This document shows positions 38,735 to 47,171 of a DNA stretch of 64,000 nucleotides, one piece after another. Every line of letters starts with the position of its first letter. The first letter of the stretch is position 1. The notes under the pieces were generated by a model. It ran no database searches. It worked only from the letters and a program-made list of their open reading frames with translations, and was not told where the DNA came from. The DNA is taken from contig NZ_MCIB01000006.1 in the NCBI RefSeq assembly GCF_003609645.1, forward strand, positions 1-64,000, written 5' to 3'. The translations under genes were made by a program, and so were the position numbers. The DNA is from Thermohalobacter berrensis (GTDB lineage: Bacteria > Bacillota > Clostridia > Tissierellales > Thermohalobacteraceae).

Positions 38735-38778
38735 GTGTGACAAACGAAACGTCCCTATGTCATTCGTCCCTATGTCAT
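38735..38778. repeat. Dispersed repeat R2, second locus
   Basis: GTGACAAACGAAACGTCCCTATGTCAT (38737-38763) is followed by a partial duplicate, CGTCCCTATGTCAT (38765-38778). It matches the right arm of the palindrome at 26453-26479. Confidence 0.75.
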
Positions 38779-38783
38779 TAAAC

Positions 38784-38812
38784 AAGGTGCTGAATAAATA
38801 TCAGCACCTTTT
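38784..38812. terminator. Bidirectional terminator
   Basis: AAGGTGCTGA (38784-38793) pairs with TCAGCACCTT (38801-38810) between two convergent genes. Confidence 0.75.
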
Positions 38813-38820
38813 AAAGTTAA

Positions 38821-39012
38821 CTATTTTATTATATTTCCCGTCTCAACTAAATTTTTAGTATTTACTTCAATAGATGTATTGTTATTTAACATTTTAACAT
38901 TTGCTGTTCCTTTTTCACTATTAATTTTTTCTATCCATACTGGGGTGTTATTGTAAAGTACTTCAATATTATTAGGAGAATTTAATATCTCATTAGCTCT
39001 TTGTACATCCAT
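38821..39012 (-). CDS. sspH: Small acid-soluble spore protein, H-type
   Basis: A 63-aa protein starting MDVQRANEILNSPNNIEV, with NTPVWIEKIN and a hydrophilic C-terminus, matching the SspH family. These minor spore proteins accumulate in the forespore and bind DNA or core components. GGGAGGT lies upstream of ATG 39012 on the minus strand. It is the clearest direct sporulation marker in the window. It is probably transcribed by a forespore sigma factor, but no promoter was assigned. Confidence 0.88.
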   Translation of the reverse strand: MDVQRANEILNSPNNIEVLYNNTPVWIEKINSEKGTANVKMLNNNTSIEVNTKNLVETGNIIK

Positions 39013-39183
39013 AAAATTACCTCCCTTCAAGGATATTATTTATTAAAATACCAATAAATATGTGGATGTAAAATGGATTATATTAAACAAATTTTATGTA
39101 GTTATTATAGAAAAAAGGACAATAGATTCTTTTAGAGAATTTGTTATGTAGAAGATATTAAAATATAAAAAGGAGAAATAGCT

Positions 39184-39555
39184 ATGGATAGATTAATATT
39201 ATTTTTACTATTTTTGAAGCTTTAAGATACATTTATAATTCCGCATACAATAATGAATTCTGTAAATATAATTATTTTTGGTAATGAGATAAGCTTTTAT
39301 TTAAATTATTTAGTTTTATTTTTAGCAGTATTATACTTAATATCTGTAATAGGAAGTATTAAAAAAAATAAAAAGTTTATGAAAATGACTTTATTATTTG
39401 TACTAGTAGAGTTTATATATATTATTTGTGTATTAATGTATGTAATAATAAAAAAATGGACTATTGGTGTTGCTATAATACTTGTGATATATCTGCTAAT
39501 TAATCTTTATATAATGAAATATATAAAAAGAAATTGGCTAAGTAATAATTTTTGA
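39184..39555 (+). pseudogene. Membrane-protein gene with an early in-frame stop
   Basis: ATG 39184 has a good AAGGAG site and reads MDRLILFLLFLKL, then TAA at 39223, then the same frame continues (DTFIIPHTIMNSVNIIIFGN) to 39555. From ATG 39253, which has no ribosome binding site, the product has 100 aa and three or four hydrophobic segments (LNYLVLFLAVLYLISVIG, MTLLFVLVEFIYIICVLMYV, IGVAIILVIYLLINLYIM). Either the gene is broken or a shorter product is made. Family unknown. Confidence 0.55.
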
Positions 39556-39659
39556 CAATGAAATTACAATAATATACAATTTTTTCTGCAAGTTTTTGGT
39601 AGGTTGGGAATCTTTATGTATAAAAATCACTATACATATCCTTTAATAGGAGGTGTTAT

Positions 39660-40019
39660 ATGGAAAAGATAAATAAAAAATCTCTTGTAAACGGGATATT
39701 AATGATAATATTATTTTTATGCATTATTACAGGGATTTACTATATCAGATATTCATCTTATCCCGATATTAAATTTATTAAACTTTATTTTGCCATAGGA
39801 ATTTTAGGAAGTATTCCACTAATATTTAAGCTTTATAGATTTGGTAGTATTTTTTTACTTGCCTCTATTGTTGGATTTATTGCAGATTGTATTCTTTCTT
39901 ATAGAAATCTATTAACACCAAATATGAAAGCTGGCTTTTACAATTTTTTTATTATTGTTATAGGATTTATAGCAGGTATTTTTGTAGAAATTATATATAA
40001 AAAGCAAAATAAATATTAA
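39660..40019 (+). CDS. Small membrane protein
   Basis: 119 aa with four hydrophobic segments (GILMIILFLCIITGIYYI, FIKLYFAIGILGSIPLIF, GSIFLLASIVGFIADCI, FFIIVIGFIAGIFVEII). AGGAGGTG precedes the ATG. No family is recognised. It borders a stretch of decayed genes. Confidence 0.65.
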   Translation: MEKINKKSLVNGILMIILFLCIITGIYYIRYSSYPDIKFIKLYFAIGILGSIPLIFKLYRFGSIFLLASIVGFIADCILSYRNLLTPNMKAGFYNFFIIVIGFIAGIFVEIIYKKQNKY

Positions 40020-40078
40020 AAATAGATATGATATAAGATGAAAGATTTAAATTATTTAGCTTCTTAGGGGGAAGTAGG

Positions 40079-40447
40079 ATGTTTAATATAATAGACACTT
40101 TTCCTAAGTTTAAAAAAACTTTGAAAAAAATTTGGATGCAAATATAGATAAGAAAATTGAGTTGTGGGAAAAGGATTATATTAATTATATGAAGTTAGAA
40201 AAATAACTATCATAATGGAATATTAAGGTTATATCAAGAAGGTTTTGCCCAATACTTTCAGCATATTTTATTAAGTAAAAGAACGTATTCAAGGGGTAAA
40301 AGCTGGATAGAAAAATGCTTAGAAAAGGAAAGAGACTTAAAGAAGTTATTTTTAAGTAAACTAAATGAAATTTACTCTATGGAAGATATAGCAAAATTGG
40401 ATTATAGGATAATTGAAAAGAGATTACTTGATTTTTTACAAAGTTAA
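40079..40447 (+). pseudogene. Decayed gene of about 120 codons
   Basis: ATG 40079 follows AGGGGGAAG and starts MFNIIDTFPKFKKTLKK. The frame ends early, but one extra A in the A7 run at 40124-40130 would continue it as NLDANIDKKIELWEKDY; a further break near 40202 leads to NYHNGILRLYQEGFAQYF and a run to 40447. At least two lesions are needed. I do not recognise the family. Confidence 0.5.
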
Positions 40448-40482
40448 TAGAAAGCATTATTTTAAATATGTTTTTGTATTTA

Positions 40483-40518
40483 AAAAAGGCTTTTGCAATA
40501 ATGTGAAAGTCTTTTTTT
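40483..40518 (+). terminator. Candidate terminator
   Basis: AAAAAGGCTTT (40483-40493) pairs with AAAGTCTTTTT (40506-40516) with a wobble, followed by TTATTT. Confidence 0.55.
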
Positions 40519-40554
40519 ATTTATAAAGAAAAATAAAAGGGAATACATAAATAA

Positions 40555-40708
40555 ATGGATGGTGAGAATTTTAAGATAATACCTAAATTTTGGGATGAAG
40601 TTTGTGGAAGCTATGAGGGAAGATGCTCCTGAATTAGAGTTAGGGGATCCTACTAAAGATGACTACAAGTGTGAAGTATGGATACCAATAGTTGAGAAGG
40701 TAGAATAA
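40555..40708 (+). pseudogene. Remnant of a GyrI-like effector-binding domain
   Basis: ATG 40555 reads MDGENFKIIPKFWDEV, which with the following GSYEG resembles the GyrI/AraC effector-binding domain. The frame stops at TGA, while another frame gives LGDPTKDDYKCEVWIPIVEK, the familiar YECEVWIPV end of that domain, to 40708. The middle of the domain is missing. It is a decayed and internally deleted gene. Confidence 0.6.
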
Positions 40709-40885
40709 CAAATAGAGGAGAAGCTCATTACAAAAGAATATTGACAAAAATTTCCACAAGTGATACAATTATGTTATAAGATTAACGATAATATAATAAC
40801 AATAAAATATTCGTTATTGTGTTAATTTATGTATAAAAAAAATTGAGGGAATATATCCCTCAAATTGTAGATAAAAAATAAGTTT

Positions 40886-42037
40886 TTACATTGCATTTTT
40901 AAATATTTGGATTACTTGTTCTAATGTCGCAGTACGTGGATTAGTTAATTGGCAAGCATCTGCCATTGCATTTTTAGCCATAACTTCAAAATCTTCTTCT
41001 TTAACGCCTAAAGCTTTTAGGCCTGATGGAATACCGATTGAACTAGAGAGCTTTTTAATAGAATCAATAGCTTTTTGAGCTGCATCATAAACAGATAAAC
41101 CTTCAACATTTTCTCCCATAGCAATTGCAACATCTCGTAATTTGTCAGCACAGCCAATTAAATTAAATTGTTCTACATGAGGTAAAAGAATAGCATTACA
41201 TACACCATGTGGCAGGTCATAATATCCCCCTAATTGATGGGCCATGGCATGAACATATCCTAAACTGGCATTATTAAATGCCATTCCAGCTAGGAACTGA
41301 GCATAAGCCATTTTTTCTCTTGCTTCCATGTTCATACCGTTGGCAACTGCAACAGGTAAATATTTGGATATTAATTCAATTGCCATCAGAGCAGCTGAAT
41401 CTGTGAGAGGAGTTGCAGCTGTTGAAACATAGGCTTCTATTGCATGGGTTAAAGCATCCATGCCTGTAGCAGCCGTTAATGCTGGTGGCATTCCTGCCAT
41501 AAGGTCAGGATCATTAATTGATATTTTTGGAGTTACTCTCCAGTCTACAATTGCCATTTTAACTTTTCTATTAGTATCAGTAATTATACAAAAACGAGTC
41601 ATTTCAGAGGCAGTTCCAGCAGTTGTATTTACTGCAATAAGAGGAACCATTGGATTAGTTGATTTGTCTATGCCTTCATAATCATGAATTTTACCACCAT
41701 TAGATGCTAATAATCCAACTCCCTTTGCACAATCATGGGAGGAACCTCCACCTAATGAAACTATTGTATCACATTTTTCTTCCTTCCATACTTTAAAGCC
41801 TGCTTCAACGTTTTTATCAGTAGGATTAGGTTGTACCCCTCCAAAAATTACAGCTTCTAAGCCTGAATCCTCTAGAATATTTTTAACTTTATCAGCCATA
41901 CCAAGTTTAACTAAACCAGAATCGGTTACTATTAATACTTTTTTTCCACCTAAAGTTTTTACTTTATCGCCTATCTCATTAATAGTTCCCCTTCCAAGTA
42001 AATTTACAGTTGGAATATAATAAGCACTTATTGTCAT
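40886..42037 (-). CDS. Iron-containing alcohol dehydrogenase
   Basis: A class III iron-dependent alcohol dehydrogenase of 383 aa, similar to 1,3-propanediol or butanol dehydrogenases. GGGSSHDCAKGVG binds NAD(P); the iron ligands are in TGMDALTHAIEAYVS, YVHAMAHQLGG and LPHGVCNAILL. It reduces aldehydes to alcohols in fermentation. AAAGGGGG lies before the ATG on the minus strand. The 320-nt upstream region has a -24/-12 promoter and inverted repeats, so expression is probably sigma-54 and activator dependent; the activator gene is not in this window. Confidence 0.95.
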   Translation of the reverse strand: MTISAYYIPTVNLLGRGTINEIGDKVKTLGGKKVLIVTDSGLVKLGMADKVKNILEDSGLEAVIFGGVQPNPTDKNVEAGFKVWKEEKCDTIVSLGGGSSHDCAKGVGLLASNGGKIHDYEGIDKSTNPMVPLIAVNTTAGTASEMTRFCIITDTNRKVKMAIVDWRVTPKISINDPDLMAGMPPALTAATGMDALTHAIEAYVSTAATPLTDSAALMAIELISKYLPVAVANGMNMEAREKMAYAQFLAGMAFNNASLGYVHAMAHQLGGYYDLPHGVCNAILLPHVEQFNLIGCADKLRDVAIAMGENVEGLSVYDAAQKAIDSIKKLSSSIGIPSGLKALGVKEEDFEVMAKNAMADACQLTNPRTATLEQVIQIFKNAM

Positions 42038-42190
42038 ATAAATCCCCCTTTATAATATAGAAAATTAATAGATTATAAATAAGACTTTCCTTTTATGTAT
42101 CCTTAATATAGTAATTAATTGTATTCACCTCCTTGTAAAATAGAGTAATTGTAAAGTGTTAGAGATATCATATTTTAACTATTATATATC

Positions 42191-42206
42191 TGCAAAAAAT
42201 ATGCCG
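42191..42206 (-). promoter_or_regulatory. Candidate sigma-54 (-24/-12) promoter of the iron alcohol dehydrogenase
   Basis: On the minus strand the sequence is CGGCATATTTTTTGCA. GG and GC are separated by exactly ten bases, as in the TGGCAC-N5-TTGCA consensus. It lies about 155 nt before the start codon. Confidence 0.65.
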
Positions 42207-42267
42207 ATTATTATATACTTCAAATAGTCGGAATAGTCAGAAAATTAACAAGTTAAGTGTTCACTTC

Positions 42268-42316
42268 TGGAACAAAATCTATAAAATATAGTGTTCTAAA
42301 ATGTTACGATGTTCCA
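42268..42316. promoter_or_regulatory. Candidate enhancer-binding-protein site
   Basis: TGGAACA (42268-42274) and TGTTCCA (42310-42316) are perfect inverted 7-mers, with a further TGTTCTA (42292-42298) between them. They lie about 62-110 nt upstream of the -24 element, a usual place for an activator. Confidence 0.5.
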
Positions 42317-42324
42317 TAATTGAA

Positions 42325-42362
42325 CTAAAAAAAGTGAGTCAAAGGATAATATCCTGACTCAC
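42325..42362 (-). terminator. Terminator of the zinc-ribbon gene
   Basis: Minus-strand GTGAGTCA (42362-42355) pairs with TGACTCAC (42341-42334), with an inner GGAT/ATCC stem, followed by TTTTTTT. Confidence 0.85.
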
Positions 42363-42589
42363 TGACTTTTTTCTTCCATAAATTCAATTTTACCCTCATT
42401 TATAAAATGTTTAATTGATTTAATTGGAACTCCAGTTTCTAAGTATATATCCATTATGCTAGCTTGTCTATTTTTAAATATATACTTTTTTACTATGTCA
42501 TACTCATTCTGACATTTATCACAGAGGGATTGTGTTTTAAACTTTTTTATAAAAAAATTCTCACATAATTGGCATATACCCCGTTGCAC
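42359..42589 (-). CDS. YvyF-like zinc-ribbon protein with MerR-type HTH
   Basis: About 76 aa with two CxxC knuckles (CQLCEN, CDKCQN) and a C-terminal helix-turn-helix-like segment (SIMDIYLETGVPIKSIKHFINEGKI). The layout matches the YvyF family found near flagellar genes in Bacillus, although no flagellar genes are here. GTG 42598 lies inside the AGAGGTG site; GTG 42589, 8 nt after it, is the better start. Role unknown. Confidence 0.72.
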   Translation of the reverse strand: MQRGICQLCENFFIKKFKTQSLCDKCQNEYDIVKKYIFKNRQASIMDIYLETGVPIKSIKHFINEGKIEFMEEKSQ

Positions 42590-42788
42590 CTTTATCACCT
42601 CTTTTATATTTTACATCGGTGCCATTTAATTTATATTTTTATAAAGATAACTTATTTTAATAAAAGGTTTTTTACTATTAGTTTATATTATTTTATTTCT
42701 AAAATCTATAGGTATTGGAACTTATTTGAAATGATACTATATATCTAATTTAGTAAAATTTATCCGACTGGTGGTTTATAAGAGTCCT

Positions 42789-43376
42789 TTACAATACTTT
42801 TCCTAAATAGAACCCACCAAGGAAGATGGTTACAATTAAGATAAAATGTAATATAAACCAACCTGTCCTATCATATCTTAATATATCATAATCTAAAGGC
42901 TTTCGTTTTTCATCTGGAATAATGTAAATACTAACCCACTCAAAGACTAATAAAAAAATCCACCACCATGTATAAGAATCCCAGAAATCCCACTTTGCAT
43001 TATACTCAATTAGATCCGTAAAATTTGCTGCCAATGTTTCAAATAGCATTCCAATGTGTATTAATGCCCAGTAAAAAGGAATTTTCCATACAAAAGGTTT
43101 TGGACTATAATAAATTCCTAATATTACGTAAAAGGGAAATATAGTTAAAATAACATAAAAAGGCATTATCGATATAGTAGGGAATAATCTGTATGGAAAT
43201 GAATATAAACCTATTCTAACAAAAATATAACATAAAATATTTCCTACAATACCGGAAATAATAAATATCAAACCATATCTTTTCCAATCGACTCTTAATA
43301 TGAAATAAGAACCAATTAAAGATAGGGCTAAAGTTATAAGGGTTATATAAGTTTCAATATTGGGTTGTATATTCAA
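42789..43376 (-). CDS. CBO0543-family membrane protein
   Basis: 195 aa with five to six hydrophobic segments and the WDFWDSYTWWWIFLLVFEW signature of the CBO0543 family, which is widespread in sporeformers and has no known function. The start is probably TTG 43376, 7 nt after GGAGAGG. It is alone between two minus-strand units with gaps of about 200 nt that show no gene. Confidence 0.82.
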   Translation of the reverse strand: MNIQPNIETYITLITLALSLIGSYFILRVDWKRYGLIFIISGIVGNILCYIFVRIGLYSFPYRLFPTISIMPFYVILTIFPFYVILGIYYSPKPFVWKIPFYWALIHIGMLFETLAANFTDLIEYNAKWDFWDSYTWWWIFLLVFEWVSIYIIPDEKRKPLDYDILRYDRTGWFILHFILIVTIFLGGFYLGKVL

Positions 43377-43555
43377 GAGAAATCCTCTCCCCTAACATTG
43401 GTTTTAAAATTATTTCTAATTAAAAAACTTATTTTAAAATAAGTATAAGCTAATCCAAATTTTTTATGCAGTTTTATTATTAGCTATATATTTGTTAACT
43501 TATAAAACTAAATAAAATGACCATATATCTATTATTTCACTTTGGTAAAAATATA

Positions 43556-43581
43556 TAAAAAAACTGAGGCAAAACCTCAGT
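43556..43581 (-). terminator. Terminator of the DUF3298 gene
   Basis: ACTGAGG (43563-43569) pairs with CCTCAGT (43575-43581); on the minus strand it is followed by TTTTTTTATAT. Confidence 0.85.
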
Positions 43582-43592
43582 AATAAAAAAAA

Positions 43593-44324
43593 TCATGCTA
43601 GAAGATATGGTTTTAGGTAACCTCTAAATTCAGAAAGTGGGATTTTAATTATTGGAAGTTTAGCTTCAGTAGGAGCAACTTCATGGAAACCAAAAAACAA
43701 ACCAATATATCCATTTTCTAAGAAAAATGGCTGGTCTGGTGCAATACCTTTAAATTCTTCAATTGTTTCAGGAAAATATCTTGTAGGGTTTGCCAATAAA
43801 TAACGTCTTATTACATTATTTATTAAGGAGATATAGTCGACACCTTCCTTAAATAAATCATTTAAGCTTAAAGATCTTCCAGTTTTAATATTATAATTAT
43901 AGGTTGTTCTAATATAGGAATCATTTCCATTTATATATTCGTGATATACTATTGATAAGCTTATTATGTTATTTTTATTATAAGTTAACTCATATATATT
44001 TGAGATTATTATAGGATCAAATGGCCTTCCTTCCTCTTTAGCCTTTTCATATTCTTCTTTAGCAGCTACTTCCATTTGGTTTTTAAATTCTAATATATCA
44101 CTGGATATAGAATTATTTATATTATCTTGTATATTTTTATCTTTAATTCCCTTTAAAATAGGAATTCTTAAACGTTCAATAATATATTCATTTTCAAAAT
44201 TTATATTTTTAGTTTGTATATTCAAGGGATTTGAATAGCGTTGAAGATGTGGTCTATAATTGGGATAATATCTTTTATAGTTTAAATGATTATAGGGATA
44301 AGATATATATAAATTATTTTTCAT
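43593..44324 (-). CDS. DUF4163/DUF3298 protein with Tyr-rich N-terminus
   Basis: 243 aa. Residues 1-35 are rich in Tyr, Asn and Pro (MKNNLYISYPYNHLNYKRYY) and carry no signal peptide. The rest matches the DUF4163-DUF3298 pair, the accessory domains of PdaC-type and anti-sigma RsiV-type proteins (YNYNIKTGRSLSLNDLF; QPFFLENGYIGLFF). The Tyr-rich leader and absence of an export signal suggest a spore-coat or crust protein; that is inference from composition. Confidence 0.78.
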   Translation of the reverse strand: MKNNLYISYPYNHLNYKRYYPNYRPHLQRYSNPLNIQTKNINFENEYIIERLRIPILKGIKDKNIQDNINNSISSDILEFKNQMEVAAKEEYEKAKEEGRPFDPIIISNIYELTYNKNNIISLSIVYHEYINGNDSYIRTTYNYNIKTGRSLSLNDLFKEGVDYISLINNVIRRYLLANPTRYFPETIEEFKGIAPDQPFFLENGYIGLFFGFHEVAPTEAKLPIIKIPLSEFRGYLKPYLLA

Positions 44325-44420
44325 AATTACCCTCCTATTATATAAATAAAGATGTTATAATTTAATATATGATTTTTAAGTTTATAAGGTTAATTTAGCT
44401 AAAATAGGGTGATCAAAAAA

Positions 44421-44455
44421 TAAAAACTGGAAGCTGAAATTATTCAGCTTCCAGT
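44421..44455 (-). terminator. Terminator of the MFS gene
   Basis: ACTGGAAGCTGAA (44427-44439) pairs with TTCAGCTTCCAGT (44443-44455); the minus-strand T-run follows the stem, which includes the stop codon region. Confidence 0.85.
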
Positions 44456-45645
44456 CTTACTTTATTTATGGTAGTGATAACGTATATATTTACAATAACA
44501 AGGAATGAACCTAATGTTGCTAGTAGTTTAAAAGCAAAATTAAGAGAAAACAAATCCCCTATATGCCCAACTAAAGGGAATATAGTAATCATAAAAAAGC
44601 TAAAAATCATACTAGCTACAGAGAGTATTGTAGCTCTATTCTTACTAGGTATTTGTTTGTTTATATAATCACTTACAGCAACAAAAATTATACTTTCTAC
44701 AATAGTGATTAATATAAAGAAAATATAGGAATAATTTGTAAGGACTATTCCCCATATACAACCTATCGATATTATAGGCATAAATAGTAATATACCCTTT
44801 TCCTTTATTAATTTTTCTAACCTATAGACTTGAGTTGAAACACCTGCACTAAGTAAAGAAGCAACAGCAAACATAATTCCTATTTGAAGTTCACTATATC
44901 CATTACCTTTAAGATAGTTTTGAATATAATAAAATAGACAGGTTCCAAAGGTTAATATGATTTCACAGAAAATAATTAAAAAGCTTAATCTATTGTTGTT
45001 TTTTATAAGGTTATAACTCTCTACAAACTGATTTTTTATATATTTAAAGAGATTTATTTTTTTATAATTATTGTCTTTAATATCAGGTTCTGTAAAAGTT
45101 AAAGACTGAATAAGTGAAATTACACCTATAAAAATTGTCAACAGGAAAACTAAAGTATAACTCATAGTTGCTAAATATCCTCCAGCTAGATATGCTACTA
45201 ATTTACCAACTTGAAAGAAGACTTCTTGCATTCCTTGTACTTTCATATAAATATTTTCCTTATTAATCTCTTTAAGAGAGTCATATACAAGGGCATCTCC
45301 TGCTCCAGATTCTAAATTATATGATAAAGCACAAAATACAAAGGAAAGAGCAAATAAATAAAAATTGTTTGCCAAAAGCAATATAGAAACACTTATAATT
45401 AAAAATAATCTACCTAATATTCTACTTGTTTTTCTACCATATAAGTCTGCAATCATGCCAGTAGGTACTTCCATAAGGAATGAAGTTATATGGAAAACAG
45501 CCTCAATAATTCCCAGTTGCAACAAAGACATTCCCTTTGCTCCTAAATATATCATCCATACCTCTTGAGCTAGATCAAGTGTTTTTAAAAAAGTAAATAT
45601 ATAGTTAAAAGGTATATTTCTTTTTAATTTACTTATATAACTCAT
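44440..45645 (-). CDS. MFS transporter
   Basis: A 401-aa major-facilitator permease with about 12 hydrophobic segments. The cytoplasmic loop 2-3 motif is present as GMIADLYGRKTSRILGR, and GAGDALVYDSL follows transmembrane helix 4. The family includes drug and sugar exporters; no substrate can be deduced. AAGGGAG lies before the ATG on the minus strand. It is a single-gene unit. Confidence 0.9.
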   Translation of the reverse strand: MSYISKLKRNIPFNYIFTFLKTLDLAQEVWMIYLGAKGMSLLQLGIIEAVFHITSFLMEVPTGMIADLYGRKTSRILGRLFLIISVSILLLANNFYLFALSFVFCALSYNLESGAGDALVYDSLKEINKENIYMKVQGMQEVFFQVGKLVAYLAGGYLATMSYTLVFLLTIFIGVISLIQSLTFTEPDIKDNNYKKINLFKYIKNQFVESYNLIKNNNRLSFLIIFCEIILTFGTCLFYYIQNYLKGNGYSELQIGIMFAVASLLSAGVSTQVYRLEKLIKEKGILLFMPIISIGCIWGIVLTNYSYIFFILITIVESIIFVAVSDYINKQIPSKNRATILSVASMIFSFFMITIFPLVGHIGDLFSLNFAFKLLATLGSFLVIVNIYVITTINKVRLEAE

Positions 45646-45676
45646 TTTAAATATTCTCCCTTCTCAAAAAACATAG

Positions 45677-45708
45677 AAAGCCCCAAGTAAATCAATACTT
45701 AGGGCTTT
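45677..45708 (-). terminator. Hairpin before the MFS gene
   Basis: AAAGCCCCAAGTA (45677-45689) pairs with TACTTAGGGCTTT (45696-45708), with one mismatch; a T-rich tail occurs on the minus strand. Confidence 0.6.
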
Positions 45709-45753
45709 TATTACATAAAAATAATTATCTAATTATTAAGGTTAGATGAATGA

Positions 45754-45895
45754 GTAAAGATTTACTTAGCAGTGGTTGACATAATTCATGTTTTTAGACA
45801 TACTTTCCCTATTAAGTCTAAAAACATGAATAATAGATTCAACAAAATGCAGATAGCTTAATAAGGCAACCTTTACTGCTAAGTCCAAATCTTAC
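45754..45895. repeat. Nested inverted repeat of about 140 nt
   Basis: An inner perfect 16-bp inverted repeat, ATTCATGTTTTTAGAC (45784-45799) with its complement (45816-45831), sits inside an imperfect outer one: GTAAAGATTTACTTAGCAGT at the left and ACTGCTAAGTCCAAATCTTAC at the right (45875-45895). It could be a structured RNA or a miniature inverted-repeat element. A 40-codon minus-strand frame (45888-45766, TTG start behind GGAGGTG) overlaps it. Confidence 0.7.
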
Positions 45896-45955
45896 ACCTC
45901 CATAAAATACTATATACATTATATAATATTTAGAAAACATATACAACTTGTGGAA

Positions 45956-46855
45956 TTATTTCAATATATAATCATATTTTTCTAAAACCCATTTTGGCAA
46001 TTCCATCCTGGCAGTTTTAAGTGGGTCAACTACTTGACAAACCTTTAAATCACCTAAAAGGGATAAAAGCATGCCTGCCTCATGGAGGTCTATTCCAACT
46101 TCTTCATTTAAAAATTTATGCATATTTTTAGTAGCTAGATTTCCTGCTTCATCTAGTGTTTCTGCTGATGCAATAGTCATAATGTCACTACCTTCTATTA
46201 ACATAGGTAATGGGTAGTTAACATCCTTTAATACAGTTACTTTTATAGTGACTTCTCCAGAAATCTCAAGACCACAAATTACTACTTCACCATCACCCAT
46301 TACTCCATGAAGGTCACCCATTGCAAGTAGTCCACCCTTAACATTAACTGGTAAATATAGAGTAGAACCTTTAACTATCCTTTTACAGTCCATATTTCCA
46401 CCATGTTCACCTGGAGTACCTGTTGGGATTTCATCTTCTTTTGGTGCTGTACCAATTACGCCTATCATAGGCTTTATTGAGATTCTAATTTTGTCATTAA
46501 ATATTGCCTTTCCATTTTCAATTGAAATTATTTTAGTTTTTTCTTCTGGAATAATATCACCTAGTACTCCATGATTAGGAGCAGTTGTCATTACACCTTT
46601 TTCATCAACTTTAATATCTAATACTTCTACTTTTAAAACATCACCTGGTTTTGCATCTTCAATATATAAAGGTCCAGTTGCTGGATTTATTAAATCCCAT
46701 CCTACAGAACTAAAAAGCTGTTCCTCTTTTTGGATTGAATTACTAAAACAATCATATGTTTTAAAAACGACTTTTTCTCCAGATTTAATAGTTTCCACAG
46801 GTTCATTATTAGGTGACATTTTTAAAACTGTTGTTTTGGTTGAAATTTTTTTCAA
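45956..46855 (-). CDS. Acetamidase/formamidase family amidohydrolase
   Basis: A 299-aa FmdA/AmdA-type amidase that releases ammonia from short amides. PATGPLYIEDAKPGDVL, NHGVLGD and the GEHGGNMDCKR and GDLHGVMGDGEV segments with clustered His, Asp and Glu are typical. The start is TTG 46855 (MKKISTKTTVLK) after AGGGGGAG. It is followed by the nested inverted repeat. Substrate range is unknown. Confidence 0.92.
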   Translation of the reverse strand: MKKISTKTTVLKMSPNNEPVETIKSGEKVVFKTYDCFSNSIQKEEQLFSSVGWDLINPATGPLYIEDAKPGDVLKVEVLDIKVDEKGVMTTAPNHGVLGDIIPEEKTKIISIENGKAIFNDKIRISIKPMIGVIGTAPKEDEIPTGTPGEHGGNMDCKRIVKGSTLYLPVNVKGGLLAMGDLHGVMGDGEVVICGLEISGEVTIKVTVLKDVNYPLPMLIEGSDIMTIASAETLDEAGNLATKNMHKFLNEEVGIDLHEAGMLLSLLGDLKVCQVVDPLKTARMELPKWVLEKYDYILK

Positions 46856-47112
46856 AATACATCTCCCCCTATGAAATACTTTTATAATTATCTGTTATAT
46901 AGATATATTCTAGAAATATCAATAAATTCCTTGAATCACAGGAGATTAATGAGTTTCCTTGTCATACATCAATAAATGTTAATTAATTAACGCAAAAGCA
47001 ATAGAAAATTGACACAAATTGATAAAAATTACGTGATGTTGAAAAAGTAAGTTATTTTAAAAGCAAAACATTTTCCTGTGTTATATATTTGATTTTCAAT
47101 AATAGATTGGAT

Positions 47113-47141
47113 TTGACCAAACAATAATACATTGTTAAACT
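47113..47141 (+). promoter_or_regulatory. Candidate adhE promoter
   Basis: TTGACC (47113-47118), 17 bp, then TAAACT (47136-47141). The -10 lies inside the first Rex box, consistent with repression. Confidence 0.5.
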
Positions 47142-47149
47142 ATAAACAA
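47132..47149. promoter_or_regulatory. Rex operator 1
   Basis: TTGTTAAACTATAAACAA fits the Rex consensus TTGTTAANNNNTTAACAA with one mismatch. Confidence 0.78.
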
Positions 47150-47153
47150 GCAA

Positions 47154-47171
47154 TTGTTAAAATAATAACAA
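47154..47171. promoter_or_regulatory. Rex operator 2
   Basis: TTGTTAAAATAATAACAA fits the Rex consensus with one mismatch. Its centre is 22 bp from that of operator 1, and it lies just upstream of the ribosome binding site. Confidence 0.8.

Noticed and set aside
45766-45888. 40-aa minus-strand ORF in the nested inverted repeat
   Set aside because: It has a good GGAGGTG and TTG, but the inverted repeat alone can explain the sequence constraints; not called as a gene, only noted as a finding.
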